This document shows, in pieces, positions 23,223 through 31,552 of a stretch of 35,753 nucleotides of DNA. The number at the start of each line of letters is the position of its first letter. Positions within the stretch are counted from its first letter, which is position 1. Source of the stretch: an uncultured Clostridia bacterium (GTDB lineage Bacteria > Bacillota > Clostridia > Oscillospirales > Ruminococcaceae); assembly GCA_947427325.1 (NCBI GenBank), contig CANEHP010000002.1, forward strand, positions 1-35,753, in the 5' to 3' direction. A model generated the notes under the pieces. The model had not been told where the DNA came from. It did not search any database and was given only the letters and a program-made list of their open reading frames with translations. The translations under genes and the position numbers were made by a program.

Positions 23223-23486
23223 TTGGAAAACACCGAAAGAAATTTAAGAAAGACAAGAGTTGGCGTTGTTGTAAGCAACAAAATGGACAAGACTATTGTA
23301 GTTGCTCTTAAGGATAATGTTCGCCACCCCTTGTACAAGAAAATCATAAAGCGTACCATAAAGCTTAAGGCTCACGATGAAAAGAACGAGTGCGGCATAG
23401 GCGATAAGGTAAAGATCATGGAAACAAGACCCTTGTCGAAGGACAAGAGATGGAGACTTGTTGAAGTGCTTGAAAAGAGCAAGTAA
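23223..23486 (+). CDS. rpsQ: 30S ribosomal protein S17
   Basis: This 87-aa OB-fold protein binds 16S rRNA early in assembly. The core is RKTRVGVVVSNKMDKTIVVA and ETRPLSKDKRWRLVEVLEKS. I chose the TTG at 23223 (protein start MENTERN) because GGGGAGG stands 8 bp before it and the length fits. A GTG at 23202, overlapping the rpmC stop, would add seven residues and swallow that ribosome-binding site. Confidence 0.93.
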   Translation: MENTERNLRKTRVGVVVSNKMDKTIVVALKDNVRHPLYKKIIKRTIKLKAHDEKNECGIGDKVKIMETRPLSKDKRWRLVEVLEKSK

Positions 23487-23547
23487 TTTAACGGAAGGGA
23501 GAATACGTTTGAAGGAGCTTGAAAAAACGGGTTCTTTCAAATCCGTC

Positions 23548-23572
23548 GTGTTGACGTCGGAGATGTCAACAC
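23548..23572 (+). other. Hairpin upstream of rplN
   Basis: GTGTTGAC and GTCAACAC form a perfect 8-bp stem with a 9-nt loop in the 114-bp rpsQ-rplN spacer. A second stem, TTGAAA / TTTCAA (23519-23540), precedes it. There is no T run, so it is not a terminator; it may affect mRNA processing or rplN translation. Confidence 0.6.
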
Positions 23573-23600
23573 TCCTCCATAGGAAAGGCAGGATTAAAAT

Positions 23601-23969
23601 ATGATACAAATGCAGACACGCCTTAAAGTGGCTGATAACACAGGCGCAAAAGAGCTTATGTGTATCAGAGTGTTAGGCGGAACACGCAGAAAGTACGCCA
23701 ATATCGGAGATGTAGTTGTAGCTTCCGTTAAGAAGGCTGCTCCCGGCGGCACTGTAAAGAAGGGCGACGTGGTTAAATGCGTTATCGTCCGCAGTGCAAC
23801 AGGCGTAAGAAGAGACGACGGCACATACATTCGCTTTGACGAAAACGCCGCCGTACTCATAAAGGAAGATAAAAACCCCAGAGGAACCCGTATTTTCGGG
23901 CCTGTGGCAAGAGAGCTTCGTGATAAGGAATATATGAAGATCCTTTCCCTTGCTCCCGAAGTTCTTTAA
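23601..23969 (+). CDS. rplN: 50S ribosomal protein L14
   Basis: This 122-aa protein forms intersubunit bridges. It starts MIQMQTRLKVADNTGAKELM and has RRDDGTYIRFDENAAVLI and GTRIFGPVARELRDKEYMKI, all diagnostic. An AAAGGCAGGA lies before the ATG. In many bacteria this is the first gene of the spc group. Here it follows rpsQ after 114 bp with hairpins, and rplX follows after 18 bp. Confidence 0.98.
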   Translation: MIQMQTRLKVADNTGAKELMCIRVLGGTRRKYANIGDVVVASVKKAAPGGTVKKGDVVKCVIVRSATGVRRDDGTYIRFDENAAVLIKEDKNPRGTRIFGPVARELRDKEYMKILSLAPEVL

Positions 23970-23987
23970 GTTGAAGGAGGAGCAGGA

Positions 23988-24302
23988 ATGAATACTTTAC
24001 ATGTTAAAAAAGGCGACGAAGTAATGATTATTTCCGGCAAGGACAAGGGCAAAAAAGGCAAGGTGCTTGAGGTGTCCCCCTCCGAAGGCAAGGTTATCGT
24101 AGAAGGCAGAAATATGGTAACAAAGCATGTCAAGGCTACAAAGCCCGGTCAGGCTTCCGGTATAGTTAAGGCAGAAGGTCCTCTTTATGCCTGCAAGGTA
24201 ATGCCCGTTTGCCCCAAGTGCAACAAGGCTACCCGTGTGGGACACAAAACGGAGGGCGACAAGAAGGTAAGAGTTTGCAAGCATTGCGGCGCACAGCTGT
24301 AA
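23988..24302 (+). CDS. rplX: 50S ribosomal protein L24
   Basis: The 104-aa assembly-initiating protein has a KOW motif (KKGDEVMIISGKDKGKKGKV). A C-terminal zinc-ribbon-like pair, CPKC and CKHC, is present, which only some L24 proteins keep. AAGGAGGAGC precedes the ATG. rplE begins 81 bp downstream. Confidence 0.97.
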   Translation: MNTLHVKKGDEVMIISGKDKGKKGKVLEVSPSEGKVIVEGRNMVTKHVKATKPGQASGIVKAEGPLYACKVMPVCPKCNKATRVGHKTEGDKKVRVCKHCGAQL

Positions 24303-24383
24303 TTTGCCAAGCTCACATCTATGACCGATGAAAAGGCAGGATAAAGTAACTTCCTGCTGTCATCAGTGAGGAGATTAAAAAAT

Positions 24384-24923
24384 ATGTCAACAATGAGAAC
24401 CTATTATAAGGAAACCGTTGCTCCCGCACTGCTGAAAAAGTTTAACTACAAGAGCGTTATGCAGATTCCCAAGCTTGACAAGATCGTAGTAAACGTTGCA
24501 TGCGGCGAAGCGAAGGACGATCACAAGAAGGTGGACGCCATTATGGCCGACCTTTCCGCCATCACGGGACAAAAGCCCGTAATCTGCAAGGCTAAAAAGG
24601 CTATTGCGAACTTCAAGCTTCGTGAGGGCAACATTATCGGCGTCAAGGTAACCTTAAGAGGCGAAACAATGTATGAGTTTTTGGATCGTTTCTTTAACGT
24701 TGCACTGCCCCGTGTACGTGACTTCAGAGGTATTAACCCCAACAGCTTTGACGGCAGAGGCAATTACAGCGTAGGCGTTAAGGAGCAGCTGATTTTCCCT
24801 GAAATTGATTACGAAAAAATCGACAAGATCCGCGGTATGGATATCAACTTCGTTACCACCGCCAAGACCGACGAGGAAGCAAGAGAGCTTTTAAGCCTTA
24901 TGGGCGCTCCCTTCTCCAAGTAA
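24384..24923 (+). CDS. rplE: 50S ribosomal protein L5
   Basis: This 179-aa protein binds 5S rRNA and contacts the P-site tRNA. The sequences QIPKLDKIVVNVACGEA, ITGQKPVICKAKKAIANFKL and VRDFRGINPNSFDGRGNYSV are typical. I placed the start at the ATG of 24384 with GAGGAG about 11 bp upstream. A GTG six codons before it overlaps that ribosome-binding site and is less likely. rpsN follows after 17 bp. Confidence 0.96.
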   Translation: MSTMRTYYKETVAPALLKKFNYKSVMQIPKLDKIVVNVACGEAKDDHKKVDAIMADLSAITGQKPVICKAKKAIANFKLREGNIIGVKVTLRGETMYEFLDRFFNVALPRVRDFRGINPNSFDGRGNYSVGVKEQLIFPEIDYEKIDKIRGMDINFVTTAKTDEEARELLSLMGAPFSK

Positions 24924-24940
24924 TGAAAGGAAACTTGTAA

Positions 24941-25126
24941 ATGGCTAAAACATCAATGATTCAAAAGCAGCAGCGTCCTGCAAAGTACTCCACAAGAGCC
25001 TACAACAGATGTAAGCTTTGCGGAAGACCCCATGCTTACCTCCGTAAGTACGGCATTTGCAGAATCTGTTTTAGAGAGCTTGCTTATAAGGGTCAGATCC
25101 CCGGCGTCAAGAAAGCAAGCTGGTAA
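24941..25126 (+). CDS. rpsN: 30S ribosomal protein S14, zinc type
   Basis: This 61-aa short S14 has the four zinc cysteines in CKLCGRP and CRICFRE. It starts MAKTSMIQKQQRPAKYSTRA and ends KGQIPGVKKASW, as in other Firmicutes. The zinc form is the default one, distinct from the longer zinc-free paralogue used on zinc shortage. GAAAGGAAA precedes the ATG. A 276-bp structured spacer separates it from rpsH. Confidence 0.98.
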   Translation: MAKTSMIQKQQRPAKYSTRAYNRCKLCGRPHAYLRKYGICRICFRELAYKGQIPGVKKASW

Positions 25127-25402
25127 GATTTTCGGTTTTGCGCAGGCTTTGGCTTTATAATGATTTTACGGCGGCTGCGCAGGGCGAGAATGTAATTTCC
25201 CGAAACGGCAAGAGCGGTGCAGAGAGGGTAAAACTTGACGCAGACGGCTTAGCGGAAAAGCGACGCCGTCCCTTAATGCAAAAGCTAACTACCGATTTAG
25301 AACTCTGAGAATCAGGAGGCAGTCCTTATAAAAGGGAGCTTTGGCAGAAATGTGGACGCTCCTCAACGGAAAGGCTTCCGACGGAAAGGAATGGTCAAAA
25401 AG
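25127..25402 (+). other. Hairpin-rich spacer between rpsN and rpsH
   Basis: TGCGCAG / CTGCGCA form a perfect 7-bp stem (25139-25181) around an AT-rich loop. GACGGC / GCCGTC form another (25243-25270), and GGAGC / GCTCC a third (25335-25362). There is no credible frame other than an upstream run-in to rpsH. It could be a cis control element or an mRNA processing region. Confidence 0.55.
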
Positions 25403-25801
25403 ATGCAGATCACCGATACTATCGCAGATATGCTCACCAGAATACGCAATGCCAACTCGGCAAAGCACCCTTCTGTTGATATTCCCTGCTCCAATATGAA
25501 AAAGCAGATCGCACAGATCCTGGTTGACGAAGGTTACATCAAAAACTTCCGTGTAATCGAGGACAACAAGCAGGGTATCATCAGAATCACTCTCAAATAT
25601 ACGGAGAACAAGCAGCAGGTTATCACCGGACTGCGCAGAGTCAGCAAACCCGGTTTAAGAATTTATTCAAACAGCAAGGATATGCCTAAGGTAATGAAGG
25701 GCTTGGGAATCGCAATCGTTTCCACCTCCAAGGGCGTTATGACCGACAGAGCGGCAAGAGCGGCTCACGTTGGCGGCGAAGTCCTTGCTTTTGTATGGTA
25801 A
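25403..25801 (+). CDS. rpsH: 30S ribosomal protein S8
   Basis: This 132-aa protein binds the central domain of 16S rRNA; in E. coli it represses the spc operon. It starts MQITDTIADMLTRIRNANSA and ends STSKGVMTDRAARAAHVGGE plus VLAFVW. I chose the ATG at 25403, since AAAGGA lies about 12 bp upstream. The upstream ATGs at 25391 and 25352 either sit on that site or add residues not seen in S8. rplF follows after 13 bp. Confidence 0.95.
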   Translation: MQITDTIADMLTRIRNANSAKHPSVDIPCSNMKKQIAQILVDEGYIKNFRVIEDNKQGIIRITLKYTENKQQVITGLRRVSKPGLRIYSNSKDMPKVMKGLGIAIVSTSKGVMTDRAARAAHVGGEVLAFVW

Positions 25802-25814
25802 GGAGGAACAGAAT

Positions 25815-26360
25815 ATGTCAAGAATTGGTAGAGCGCCTATTGCTGTTCCTGCCGGCGTTGAGGTTACGGTTGACGGCAGCGCAGTTACAGTAAAAGGACC
25901 TAAGGGAACTCTTACAAAGGAGTTTAAGCCCCAGATGAAGATAACCGTTGACGCAGGTGCGGTTCATGTTACACGTCCCGATGACGAGCAGCAGAACCGT
26001 GCGCTTCACGGACTTACAAGAACCCTTATCCATAATATGATCGAGGGCGTTACAAACGGATTTTCCAAGGCTTTGGAAATCAACGGCGTCGGCTACAGAT
26101 GCCAGAAGAACGGCAAGGATCTTAACCTTACCTTAGGCTTCTCCCACCCCGTAGTTGTTTCCGACACGGAGGACATCACCATTGAAGCTCCTCAGCCCAA
26201 CCAAATCATTATCAAGGGCATCGACAAGCAAAAGGTAGGCCAGTTTGCGGCAGAGGTTCGCAGCATTCGTCCTCCCGAACCCTATAAGGGCAAGGGCATA
26301 AAGTATGCTGACGAGGTAATTCGCCGCAAGGAAGGCAAAGCCGCTAAGGGCAAAAAGTAA
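25815..26360 (+). CDS. rplF: 50S ribosomal protein L6
   Basis: This 181-aa protein near the factor-binding site has two similar domains. It starts MSRIGRAPIAVPAGVEVTVD; the conserved end is RSIRPPEPYKGKGIKYADEV. AAGGAGGAAC precedes the ATG at 25815; the frame further upstream is inside rpsH. rplR follows after 14 bp. Confidence 0.98.
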   Translation: MSRIGRAPIAVPAGVEVTVDGSAVTVKGPKGTLTKEFKPQMKITVDAGAVHVTRPDDEQQNRALHGLTRTLIHNMIEGVTNGFSKALEINGVGYRCQKNGKDLNLTLGFSHPVVVSDTEDITIEAPQPNQIIIKGIDKQKVGQFAAEVRSIRPPEPYKGKGIKYADEVIRRKEGKAAKGKK

Positions 26361-26374
26361 GGGGTGAATGAAAA

Positions 26375-26734
26375 ATGATAAAAATAATTGATAAAAAGGC
26401 TAACAGAGTTAAGCGTCATGTAAGAGTACGTGCTAAGATAAGCGGTACTCCCGACTGCCCCCGTCTTAATGTATTCCGCAGCGCAAAGCACATTTATGCA
26501 CAGCTTATAGACGACACCAAGGGCGTTACTCTCTGCTCCGCTTCCACATTGGAAAAGGGCTTTGAGGGCTTCGGCGGCAACGCAGAGGCAGCCAAGAAGG
26601 TAGGTCGGAAATTGGCTGAAAGAGCTAAGGAAAAGGGAATAAACGATGTAGTTTTCGACCGTTCCGGCTATGTATATCACGGCAGAGTAGCGGCGCTTGC
26701 AGAAGGCGCTCGTGAAGGCGGACTGAATTTCTAA
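26375..26734 (+). CDS. rplR: 50S ribosomal protein L18
   Basis: This 119-aa protein binds 5S rRNA together with L5. It shows KRHVRVRAKISGTPDCPRLN, VFRSAKHIYAQLIDD and the C-terminal FDRSGYVYHGRVAALAEGAR. AAGGGGTGAATGAAAA precedes the ATG. The rpsE start lies 18 bp after its stop. Confidence 0.98.
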   Translation: MIKIIDKKANRVKRHVRVRAKISGTPDCPRLNVFRSAKHIYAQLIDDTKGVTLCSASTLEKGFEGFGGNAEAAKKVGRKLAERAKEKGINDVVFDRSGYVYHGRVAALAEGAREGGLNF

Positions 26735-26752
26735 AGAAGGAGGAAAAAGATT

Positions 26753-27253
26753 TTGGCACTTATAGACGCATCAAAATTGGAGCTTTCCGAAAAGGTTGTA
26801 GCCATCAACAGAGTAAGCAAAACTGTTCAGGGCGGACGCATTATGAAGTTCAGCGCGCTTGTTGTAGTAGGCGACGGCAATGGAATCGTAGGCTTCGGCT
26901 TGGGTAAATCCAACGAAGTTCCCGACGCAATCCGCAAGGGAATCGAGGACGCCAAGAAAAATCTGGTTAAGATTTCTCTTAAGGGAACAACAATACCTCA
27001 CGAGGTAGTGGGCAAGTTCGGCGCAGGCGCAGTTCTTATGAAGCCCGCTCCCGAAGGTACAGGCGTTATCGCAGGCGGTCCTGTCCGTTCGGTAATCGAA
27101 ATGGCAGGCATAAAGAACATCAGAACAAAGTCCCTTCGCTCCAATAATCCCTGCAACGTGGTAAGAGCTACCATGGCGGGACTTATGTCTCTCAGAGACG
27201 CAGAGCAGGTTGCAGCCCTCAGAGGCAAGACCGTTAAGGAAATATTTAACTAA
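26753..27253 (+). CDS. rpsE: 30S ribosomal protein S5
   Basis: This 166-aa protein takes part in translational accuracy and the helicase activity at the mRNA entry. The double-stranded RNA-binding-like domain (KLELSEKVVAINRVSKTVQG, GGRIMKFSALVVVGDGNG) and the C-terminal GVIAGGPVRSVIEMAGIKNI are typical. The only suitable start is a TTG at 26753, preceded by AAGGAGGAAAAAGATT, so S5 uses a rare initiation codon here. rpmD follows after 20 bp. Confidence 0.96.
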   Translation: MALIDASKLELSEKVVAINRVSKTVQGGRIMKFSALVVVGDGNGIVGFGLGKSNEVPDAIRKGIEDAKKNLVKISLKGTTIPHEVVGKFGAGAVLMKPAPEGTGVIAGGPVRSVIEMAGIKNIRTKSLRSNNPCNVVRATMAGLMSLRDAEQVAALRGKTVKEIFN

Positions 27254-27273
27254 TCTGAAAGGAGCCCACAGTA

Positions 27274-27450
27274 ATGGCAAAGAAGATCAAGCTGGTTAAA
27301 TCCTTGATCGGTCGCAAGAAAAGTCATATCGCTACCGCAAACTCCCTGGGACTTCGCAGGATAAACGATGTGACGGTACAGCCCGATAACGCGGCAACCA
27401 ACGGAAAAATCAAGGAAATAAGCTATTTAATCGAGGTTACAGAGGATTAA
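27274..27450 (+). CDS. rpmD: 50S ribosomal protein L30
   Basis: This 58-aa protein starts MAKKIKLVKSLIGRKKSHIA and has TANSLGLRRINDVTV, followed by the usual short C-terminal strand (KEISYLIEV). GAAAGGAGCCCACAGTA precedes the ATG. It lies between rpsE and rplO, the conserved place for L30. Confidence 0.97.
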   Translation: MAKKIKLVKSLIGRKKSHIATANSLGLRRINDVTVQPDNAATNGKIKEISYLIEVTED

Positions 27451-27481
27451 AAACATCAAGAATAAGGAGGTGTAACCAAGT

Positions 27482-27928
27482 ATGAAGCTACACGAATTAT
27501 CCCCCGCTCCCGGTTCCGTCAAGGCGGTTAAGCGCATAGGCAGAGGTCACGGCTCAGGTCAGGGCAAGACGGCAGGCAAGGGACACAAGGGACAGTGGGC
27601 ACGTTCAGGCGGCGGAGTTAAGCCCGGCTTTGAAGGCGGTCAGACCAAGCTCGCCATGCGCGTCCCCAAAAGAGGATTCAACAACAAGAATTTCGCAACA
27701 GTTTATGCCACGGTCAACGTAAGCGACCTTGAAAGAAAATTTGAAAACGGCGCAGTGGTTGACGAGGCGGCTATCGTTGAGGCAGGTCTGCTTAAAAAGA
27801 CCCTTGACGGAGTTAAGGTTCTTGGCAGAGGTGAAATCACAAAATCTCTCACAGTAAAGGTTGCAAAGTTTTCCGAGAGCGCAAAGTCCAAGATCGAAAG
27901 CGCAGGCGGAAAGGCTGAGGTGATCTGA
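27482..27928 (+). CDS. rplO: 50S ribosomal protein L15
   Basis: This 148-aa late-assembly protein starts MKLHELSPAPGSVKAVKRIG and has the glycine-rich GRGHGSGQGKTAGKGHKGQ and FEGGQTKLAMRVPKRGFNN. AAGGAGGTG precedes the ATG. Its TGA overlaps the secY ATG by one base. Confidence 0.98.
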   Translation: MKLHELSPAPGSVKAVKRIGRGHGSGQGKTAGKGHKGQWARSGGGVKPGFEGGQTKLAMRVPKRGFNNKNFATVYATVNVSDLERKFENGAVVDEAAIVEAGLLKKTLDGVKVLGRGEITKSLTVKVAKFSESAKSKIESAGGKAEVI

Positions 27929-29232
27929 TGTTTGAAGTTTTCCGAAATGCATGGAAATTAGCTGATCTGAGGAAAAAAATTCTTTACACATTGTTCATCA
28001 TAGTAATATTCCGTTTCGGTTCGAGCATATTCGTTCCCTTCTTAGACTCCACAATGATCGCAGGCTCACTGGGTATGAACACAGCCGACGGAAATCTGTT
28101 CTCCTATTGGGATCAGATGACAGGCGGCTCTTTAAGCAAAGGCACGCTGTTCGCAATGTCCATTACCCCCTATATCAACGCTTCGATTATTGTACAGCTT
28201 TTAACGGTGGCGATAAAGCCATTGGAAAGGTTGGCAAAGGAAGGGGAAGAGGGAAGAAGAAAGCTCAACAAGATCAACAAGTATGTTGCCCTGGGCCTGG
28301 CTGTCTTTCAGGCGGTGGCATTCTATCTCACACTGAGAAACGGCAAGGTGGTAACATATCCTGACGGCTTCAGCGGAGTTTTGGCGGCGATAACCATCGT
28401 TGCGTGCTTCGTGGCAGGTGCGTCACTGATCATATGGCTGGGCGACCAGATAAGCGAAAAGGGTATCGGAAACGGCATTTCAATGATACTGTTTGCAGGC
28501 ATCGTTTCAAGAATGCCGGGAGATATCTACGGACTTATTATGACGATCAAAACGGGAGGAATCAAGAACGCAATACTTGTTCCCATTATCCTCTTAATCT
28601 ATGTTGCAATGATTACATTGGTTGTTCTTATGACCAATGCGGAAAGAAAGATTCCCGTACAGTATGCAAAGCGTGTTGTGGGAAGAAAGATGTACGGCGG
28701 ACAGTCCAGCTACATTCCCATTAAGGTAGCCATGACAGGCGTTATGCCAATCATCTTCGCAATGTCGATTATGTCATTGCCCTCCACTGTCTGCTTCTTC
28801 TTCGGAATAAACGGCAGCGGCACAAGCTTCTGGGACGGCTTTGTAAGACTGTTCAGCACGTCAAGCTGGCTGTATGCGGTGCTTTATTTCCTCCTCATTA
28901 TCGGCTTTAACTATTTCTATGTGGCAATTACCTTTAACCCCATACAAATAGCCAACGATCTGAAGAAAAACAACGGCGCTATACCCGGTTACAGACCCGG
29001 TCAGCCCACTGCGGACTTCATCAACAACTCCCTTACAAAGATCACCCTTATCGGTGCTTTGTTCCTGGGATTTATCGCAATTTTCCCCATTATATTCCAG
29101 AACGTTTCGGGAATTACGGGACTTTCACTGGGCGGTACTACGATCCTTATCGTTGTAGGCGTTGCTCTTGAAACCGTTCGTTCCATCGAAAGCCAAATGA
29201 TGATGCGTCATCATAAGGGATTTTTGGAATAA
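27928..29232 (+). CDS. secY: Protein translocase subunit SecY
   Basis: The 434-aa, ten-helix channel subunit of the Sec translocon moves proteins across or into the membrane. It begins MFEVFRNAWKLADLRKKILY, and shows the plug and TM2 region (GNLFSYWDQMTGGSLSKGTL), YINASIIVQLL, the cytosolic loop NAERKIPVQYAKRVVGRKMY, then KVAMTGVMPIIFA. The C-terminal SIESQMMMRHHKGFLE is typical. Translation is coupled to rplO by the TGATG overlap. Confidence 0.98.
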   Translation: MFEVFRNAWKLADLRKKILYTLFIIVIFRFGSSIFVPFLDSTMIAGSLGMNTADGNLFSYWDQMTGGSLSKGTLFAMSITPYINASIIVQLLTVAIKPLERLAKEGEEGRRKLNKINKYVALGLAVFQAVAFYLTLRNGKVVTYPDGFSGVLAAITIVACFVAGASLIIWLGDQISEKGIGNGISMILFAGIVSRMPGDIYGLIMTIKTGGIKNAILVPIILLIYVAMITLVVLMTNAERKIPVQYAKRVVGRKMYGGQSSYIPIKVAMTGVMPIIFAMSIMSLPSTVCFFFGINGSGTSFWDGFVRLFSTSSWLYAVLYFLLIIGFNYFYVAITFNPIQIANDLKKNNGAIPGYRPGQPTADFINNSLTKITLIGALFLGFIAIFPIIFQNVSGITGLSLGGTTILIVVGVALETVRSIESQMMMRHHKGFLE

Positions 29233-29366
29233 CAGGCAAGAAAAAAAGCAAGCGGAAAGCAAGCAGGCGGTTGGTTATATAACGGTCGGTGCGACGCCTT
29301 AAAAGAGGTCGGCAAACAGCCGGAGACTTTAAGACCAATCGAGATATTTGAAGAAAGGCAGCTCTT

Positions 29367-29999
29367 ATGAATGTTATTTTTTTAGGCGCTCCCGGCGCAG
29401 GAAAAGGCACAATGGCGGAGGTTGTTACGGCCAAGCTGGGCATCCCCTCCATTTCCACAGGCAATATCCTCCGTGAGGCAAAGGCAAAGGGAACTCCCGC
29501 AGGTCTTGCCGCCAAGGAGTATATGGATAAGGGCGAATTGGTTCCCGACGATGTGGTTATCGGAGTATTAAAGGACAGAATAGCTCAGGACGACTGTCAA
29601 AAGGGCTTTATCCTTGACGGCTTCCCCAGAACCGTTGCACAGGCGGAGGCTCTTGACAAAATGGGCGTGAAAATCGACAAGGTTATCGAAATTGACATTG
29701 CCGATGAAAAGATCATTTCCCGTCTTGTTGACAGAAGAGTATGCACCAAGTGCGGAGCGTCCTATCATCTGAAGAACAAGCCCACCAATGTAGAGGGCGT
29801 ATGCAATCTCTGCGGCGGCAAGGTAGAGGCTCGTGTTGACGATCAGCCCGACGTGGTTTTGTCAAGGCTTAAAACATATCACGAGAAAACCGCTCCCTTA
29901 AAGGGCTACTATGAAAAGAAGGGCATTCTTGTTACCGTAAACGGCGAAAACGGAATAGAGGCTACTGCAAAGCCCATTTTGGAGACCTTGCAGGGCTGA
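29367..29999 (+). CDS. adk: Adenylate kinase
   Basis: This 210-aa enzyme balances ATP, ADP and AMP. It has the P-loop GAPGAGKGT (residues 7-15), STGNILREAKAKG, LDGFPRTVAQAEAL, and the LID with zinc-type cysteines CTKCGASYH and CNLCGGKV. The lid cysteines mark the zinc-binding Gram-positive form. It is slightly shorter than the usual 214-217 aa. A 134-bp spacer with a CTTAAA / TTTAAG stem precedes it. Confidence 0.97.
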   Translation: MNVIFLGAPGAGKGTMAEVVTAKLGIPSISTGNILREAKAKGTPAGLAAKEYMDKGELVPDDVVIGVLKDRIAQDDCQKGFILDGFPRTVAQAEALDKMGVKIDKVIEIDIADEKIISRLVDRRVCTKCGASYHLKNKPTNVEGVCNLCGGKVEARVDDQPDVVLSRLKTYHEKTAPLKGYYEKKGILVTVNGENGIEATAKPILETLQG

Positions 30000-30087
30000 G
30001 AGATCAGGTAAAGCCGCCTAAGCGGTAAGGACGGAGCGTCAGGCTTCGATAAAAATCGAGCCTAAAGGGCAAAAGGGTAGAATTAAG

Positions 30088-30843
30088 ATGATTCAGGTCA
30101 AGTCAGCGGCAGAAATTGCCAAGATGATAAAGGCAGGCGAGTTGGCGGCAAGGGCTTTGGAGCATGCGGGGAAAAACGCCCGGGCGGGAATATCCACTTG
30201 GGAGTTAGACAGACTTGTAAACGAGTTTATTGTTTCTCACGGCGGACACTGCCCATGCAAGGGCTACGGAGGATTTCCGGGACACAACTGCTATTCCGTC
30301 AACGAAGAGCTTATCCATGCCATTCCCTCAAAAAAGAAGATTCTTAAGGAGGGAGATATTGTTTCCTGCGATATAGTGGCGGAATTAAACGGCTATATGG
30401 GAGATAACACAAAAACCTTTCGTATAGGAAAGGTAAGCGAGGATAAGGAAAGGCTTTTGCAGGCAACGGAAAGCGCACTGTACAAGGGAATCGAACAGGC
30501 GGTAAAGGGAAACCGCATAGGCGATATAGGATATGCCATTGACAGCACTGTCAGCGGTGCGGGCTATTTTGTGGTTAAGCAGTATATAGGCCACGGAATA
30601 GGAAAGGAAATGCACGAGGATCCGGAAGTCCCCAACTTCGGAAAGAAGGGGAGAGGTCCGAGACTTGTACCCGGTATGACTATCGCTATTGAGCCTATGG
30701 TGAACGAATCCACCGAAAACGTAAGGCTGTTAAGGGACAACTGGACGGTGGTGGAGGCAAACGGAAAAATGTCCGCTCATTTTGAGCATACCGTTCTGAT
30801 CACCGACGACAAGCCCCTTATACTGACTCTTACAAGCCACTGA
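30088..30843 (+). CDS. map: Methionine aminopeptidase, type I
   Basis: The 251-aa enzyme removes the N-terminal methionine of new proteins. The metal ligands are visible in VSCDIVAELNGYMGDNTKTF (two aspartates), YIGHGIGKEMHEDPEVPNFG (histidine), MTIAIEPMVNE and HFEHTVLIT (glutamates). The N-terminal substrate loop contains HGGHCPCKGYGGFPGHNCYS, with more Gly and Cys than common. AAAGGGTAGAATTAAG precedes the ATG. It lies in the conserved adk-map-infA order. Confidence 0.97.
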   Translation: MIQVKSAAEIAKMIKAGELAARALEHAGKNARAGISTWELDRLVNEFIVSHGGHCPCKGYGGFPGHNCYSVNEELIHAIPSKKKILKEGDIVSCDIVAELNGYMGDNTKTFRIGKVSEDKERLLQATESALYKGIEQAVKGNRIGDIGYAIDSTVSGAGYFVVKQYIGHGIGKEMHEDPEVPNFGKKGRGPRLVPGMTIAIEPMVNESTENVRLLRDNWTVVEANGKMSAHFEHTVLITDDKPLILTLTSH

Positions 30844-30873
30844 AGGGGGTGAAAGCCCCGAAGGCAGCGAGCT

Positions 30874-31113
30874 ATGGAATTTGAATTAGGAAGCGTGGTC
30901 ATAAGCAGGGCAGGACGAGACAAAGGCTGTTTTATGGCAGTTGTGGGCGAGAAAAAGGGATTCCCTTTGGCAGCCGACGGAAAAGAGCGTCCCCTTGAAA
31001 GACCGAAAAAGAAAAACCCCAAGCATCTGCAAAGAACCAATCATAGGATTGATTTGGAGCAATTAACCGATAAAAAGCTCAGGACTTTTTTAAGAGAATT
31101 AAAAGAAAAATGA
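30874..31113 (+). CDS. KOW-domain RNA-binding protein (L14e/L27e-like)
   Basis: This 79-aa basic protein starts MEFELGSVVISRAGRDKGCF, a KOW motif like that of archaeal/eukaryotic L14e. Many Firmicutes carry such a protein in this place between map and infA, where it is usually annotated as a KOW-domain or L14E-like protein. Its exact role is unknown, but operon position and the Lys/Arg-rich tail suggest ribosome or RNA binding. The ATG lies 30 bp after map. The weak point is the ribosome-binding site (GGCAGCGAGC). Confidence 0.85.
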   Translation: MEFELGSVVISRAGRDKGCFMAVVGEKKGFPLAADGKERPLERPKKKNPKHLQRTNHRIDLEQLTDKKLRTFLRELKEK

Positions 31114-31252
31114 GCATTTCAGAGGAAAAAGGGCAAGCTTGAAGCATTGTAAAGCGTTCTCGACGGATATCTACAAAATAATTACGCTGTTTGGTGTAAA
31201 ATAGTTTCAAGGTGTCTATGGCTATTCCTCATCAGGAAAGGAAGAACACAGT

Positions 31253-31471
31253 TTGTCCAAAGAAGATGTTATCGAAGTAGAAGGTGTAATTCAGGAAGCG
31301 TTGCCCAATGCAACCTTTAAGGTAAAGCTTTCAAACGGACACGAAATTTTGGCTCACGTAAGCGGAAAGCTCCGTATGAATTACATCAGGATTTTGCCCG
31401 GAGATAAGGTTACCATTGAAATGTCGCCTTATGATTTGTCAAAGGGCAGAATTACATGGAGAGCAAAGTAA
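31253..31471 (+). CDS. infA: Translation initiation factor IF-1
   Basis: The 72-aa OB-fold protein binds the ribosomal A site during initiation. It reads MSKEDVIEVEGVIQEALPNA, with GHEILAHVSGKLRMNYIRIL and the end GRITWRAK, near identical to the family. The start codon is a TTG at 31253 with AGGAAAGGAAG upstream. A rare start for an initiation factor is worth noting. A 139-bp spacer precedes it and rpmJ follows after 81 bp. Confidence 0.97.
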   Translation: MSKEDVIEVEGVIQEALPNATFKVKLSNGHEILAHVSGKLRMNYIRILPGDKVTIEMSPYDLSKGRITWRAK

Positions 31472-31552
31472 GAATATGTTCAAATAGGCGCAGGCTTTGT
31501 CTGACCGTAAGAACAGGTTCAAACTGCTCCTTTTGAGAAAGGAAGTAATCCA

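Noticed and set aside
25352..25402. Longer N-terminus for S8 from an ATG at 25352
   Set aside because: The extra residues are not found in S8, and AAAGGA suits the ATG at 25403.
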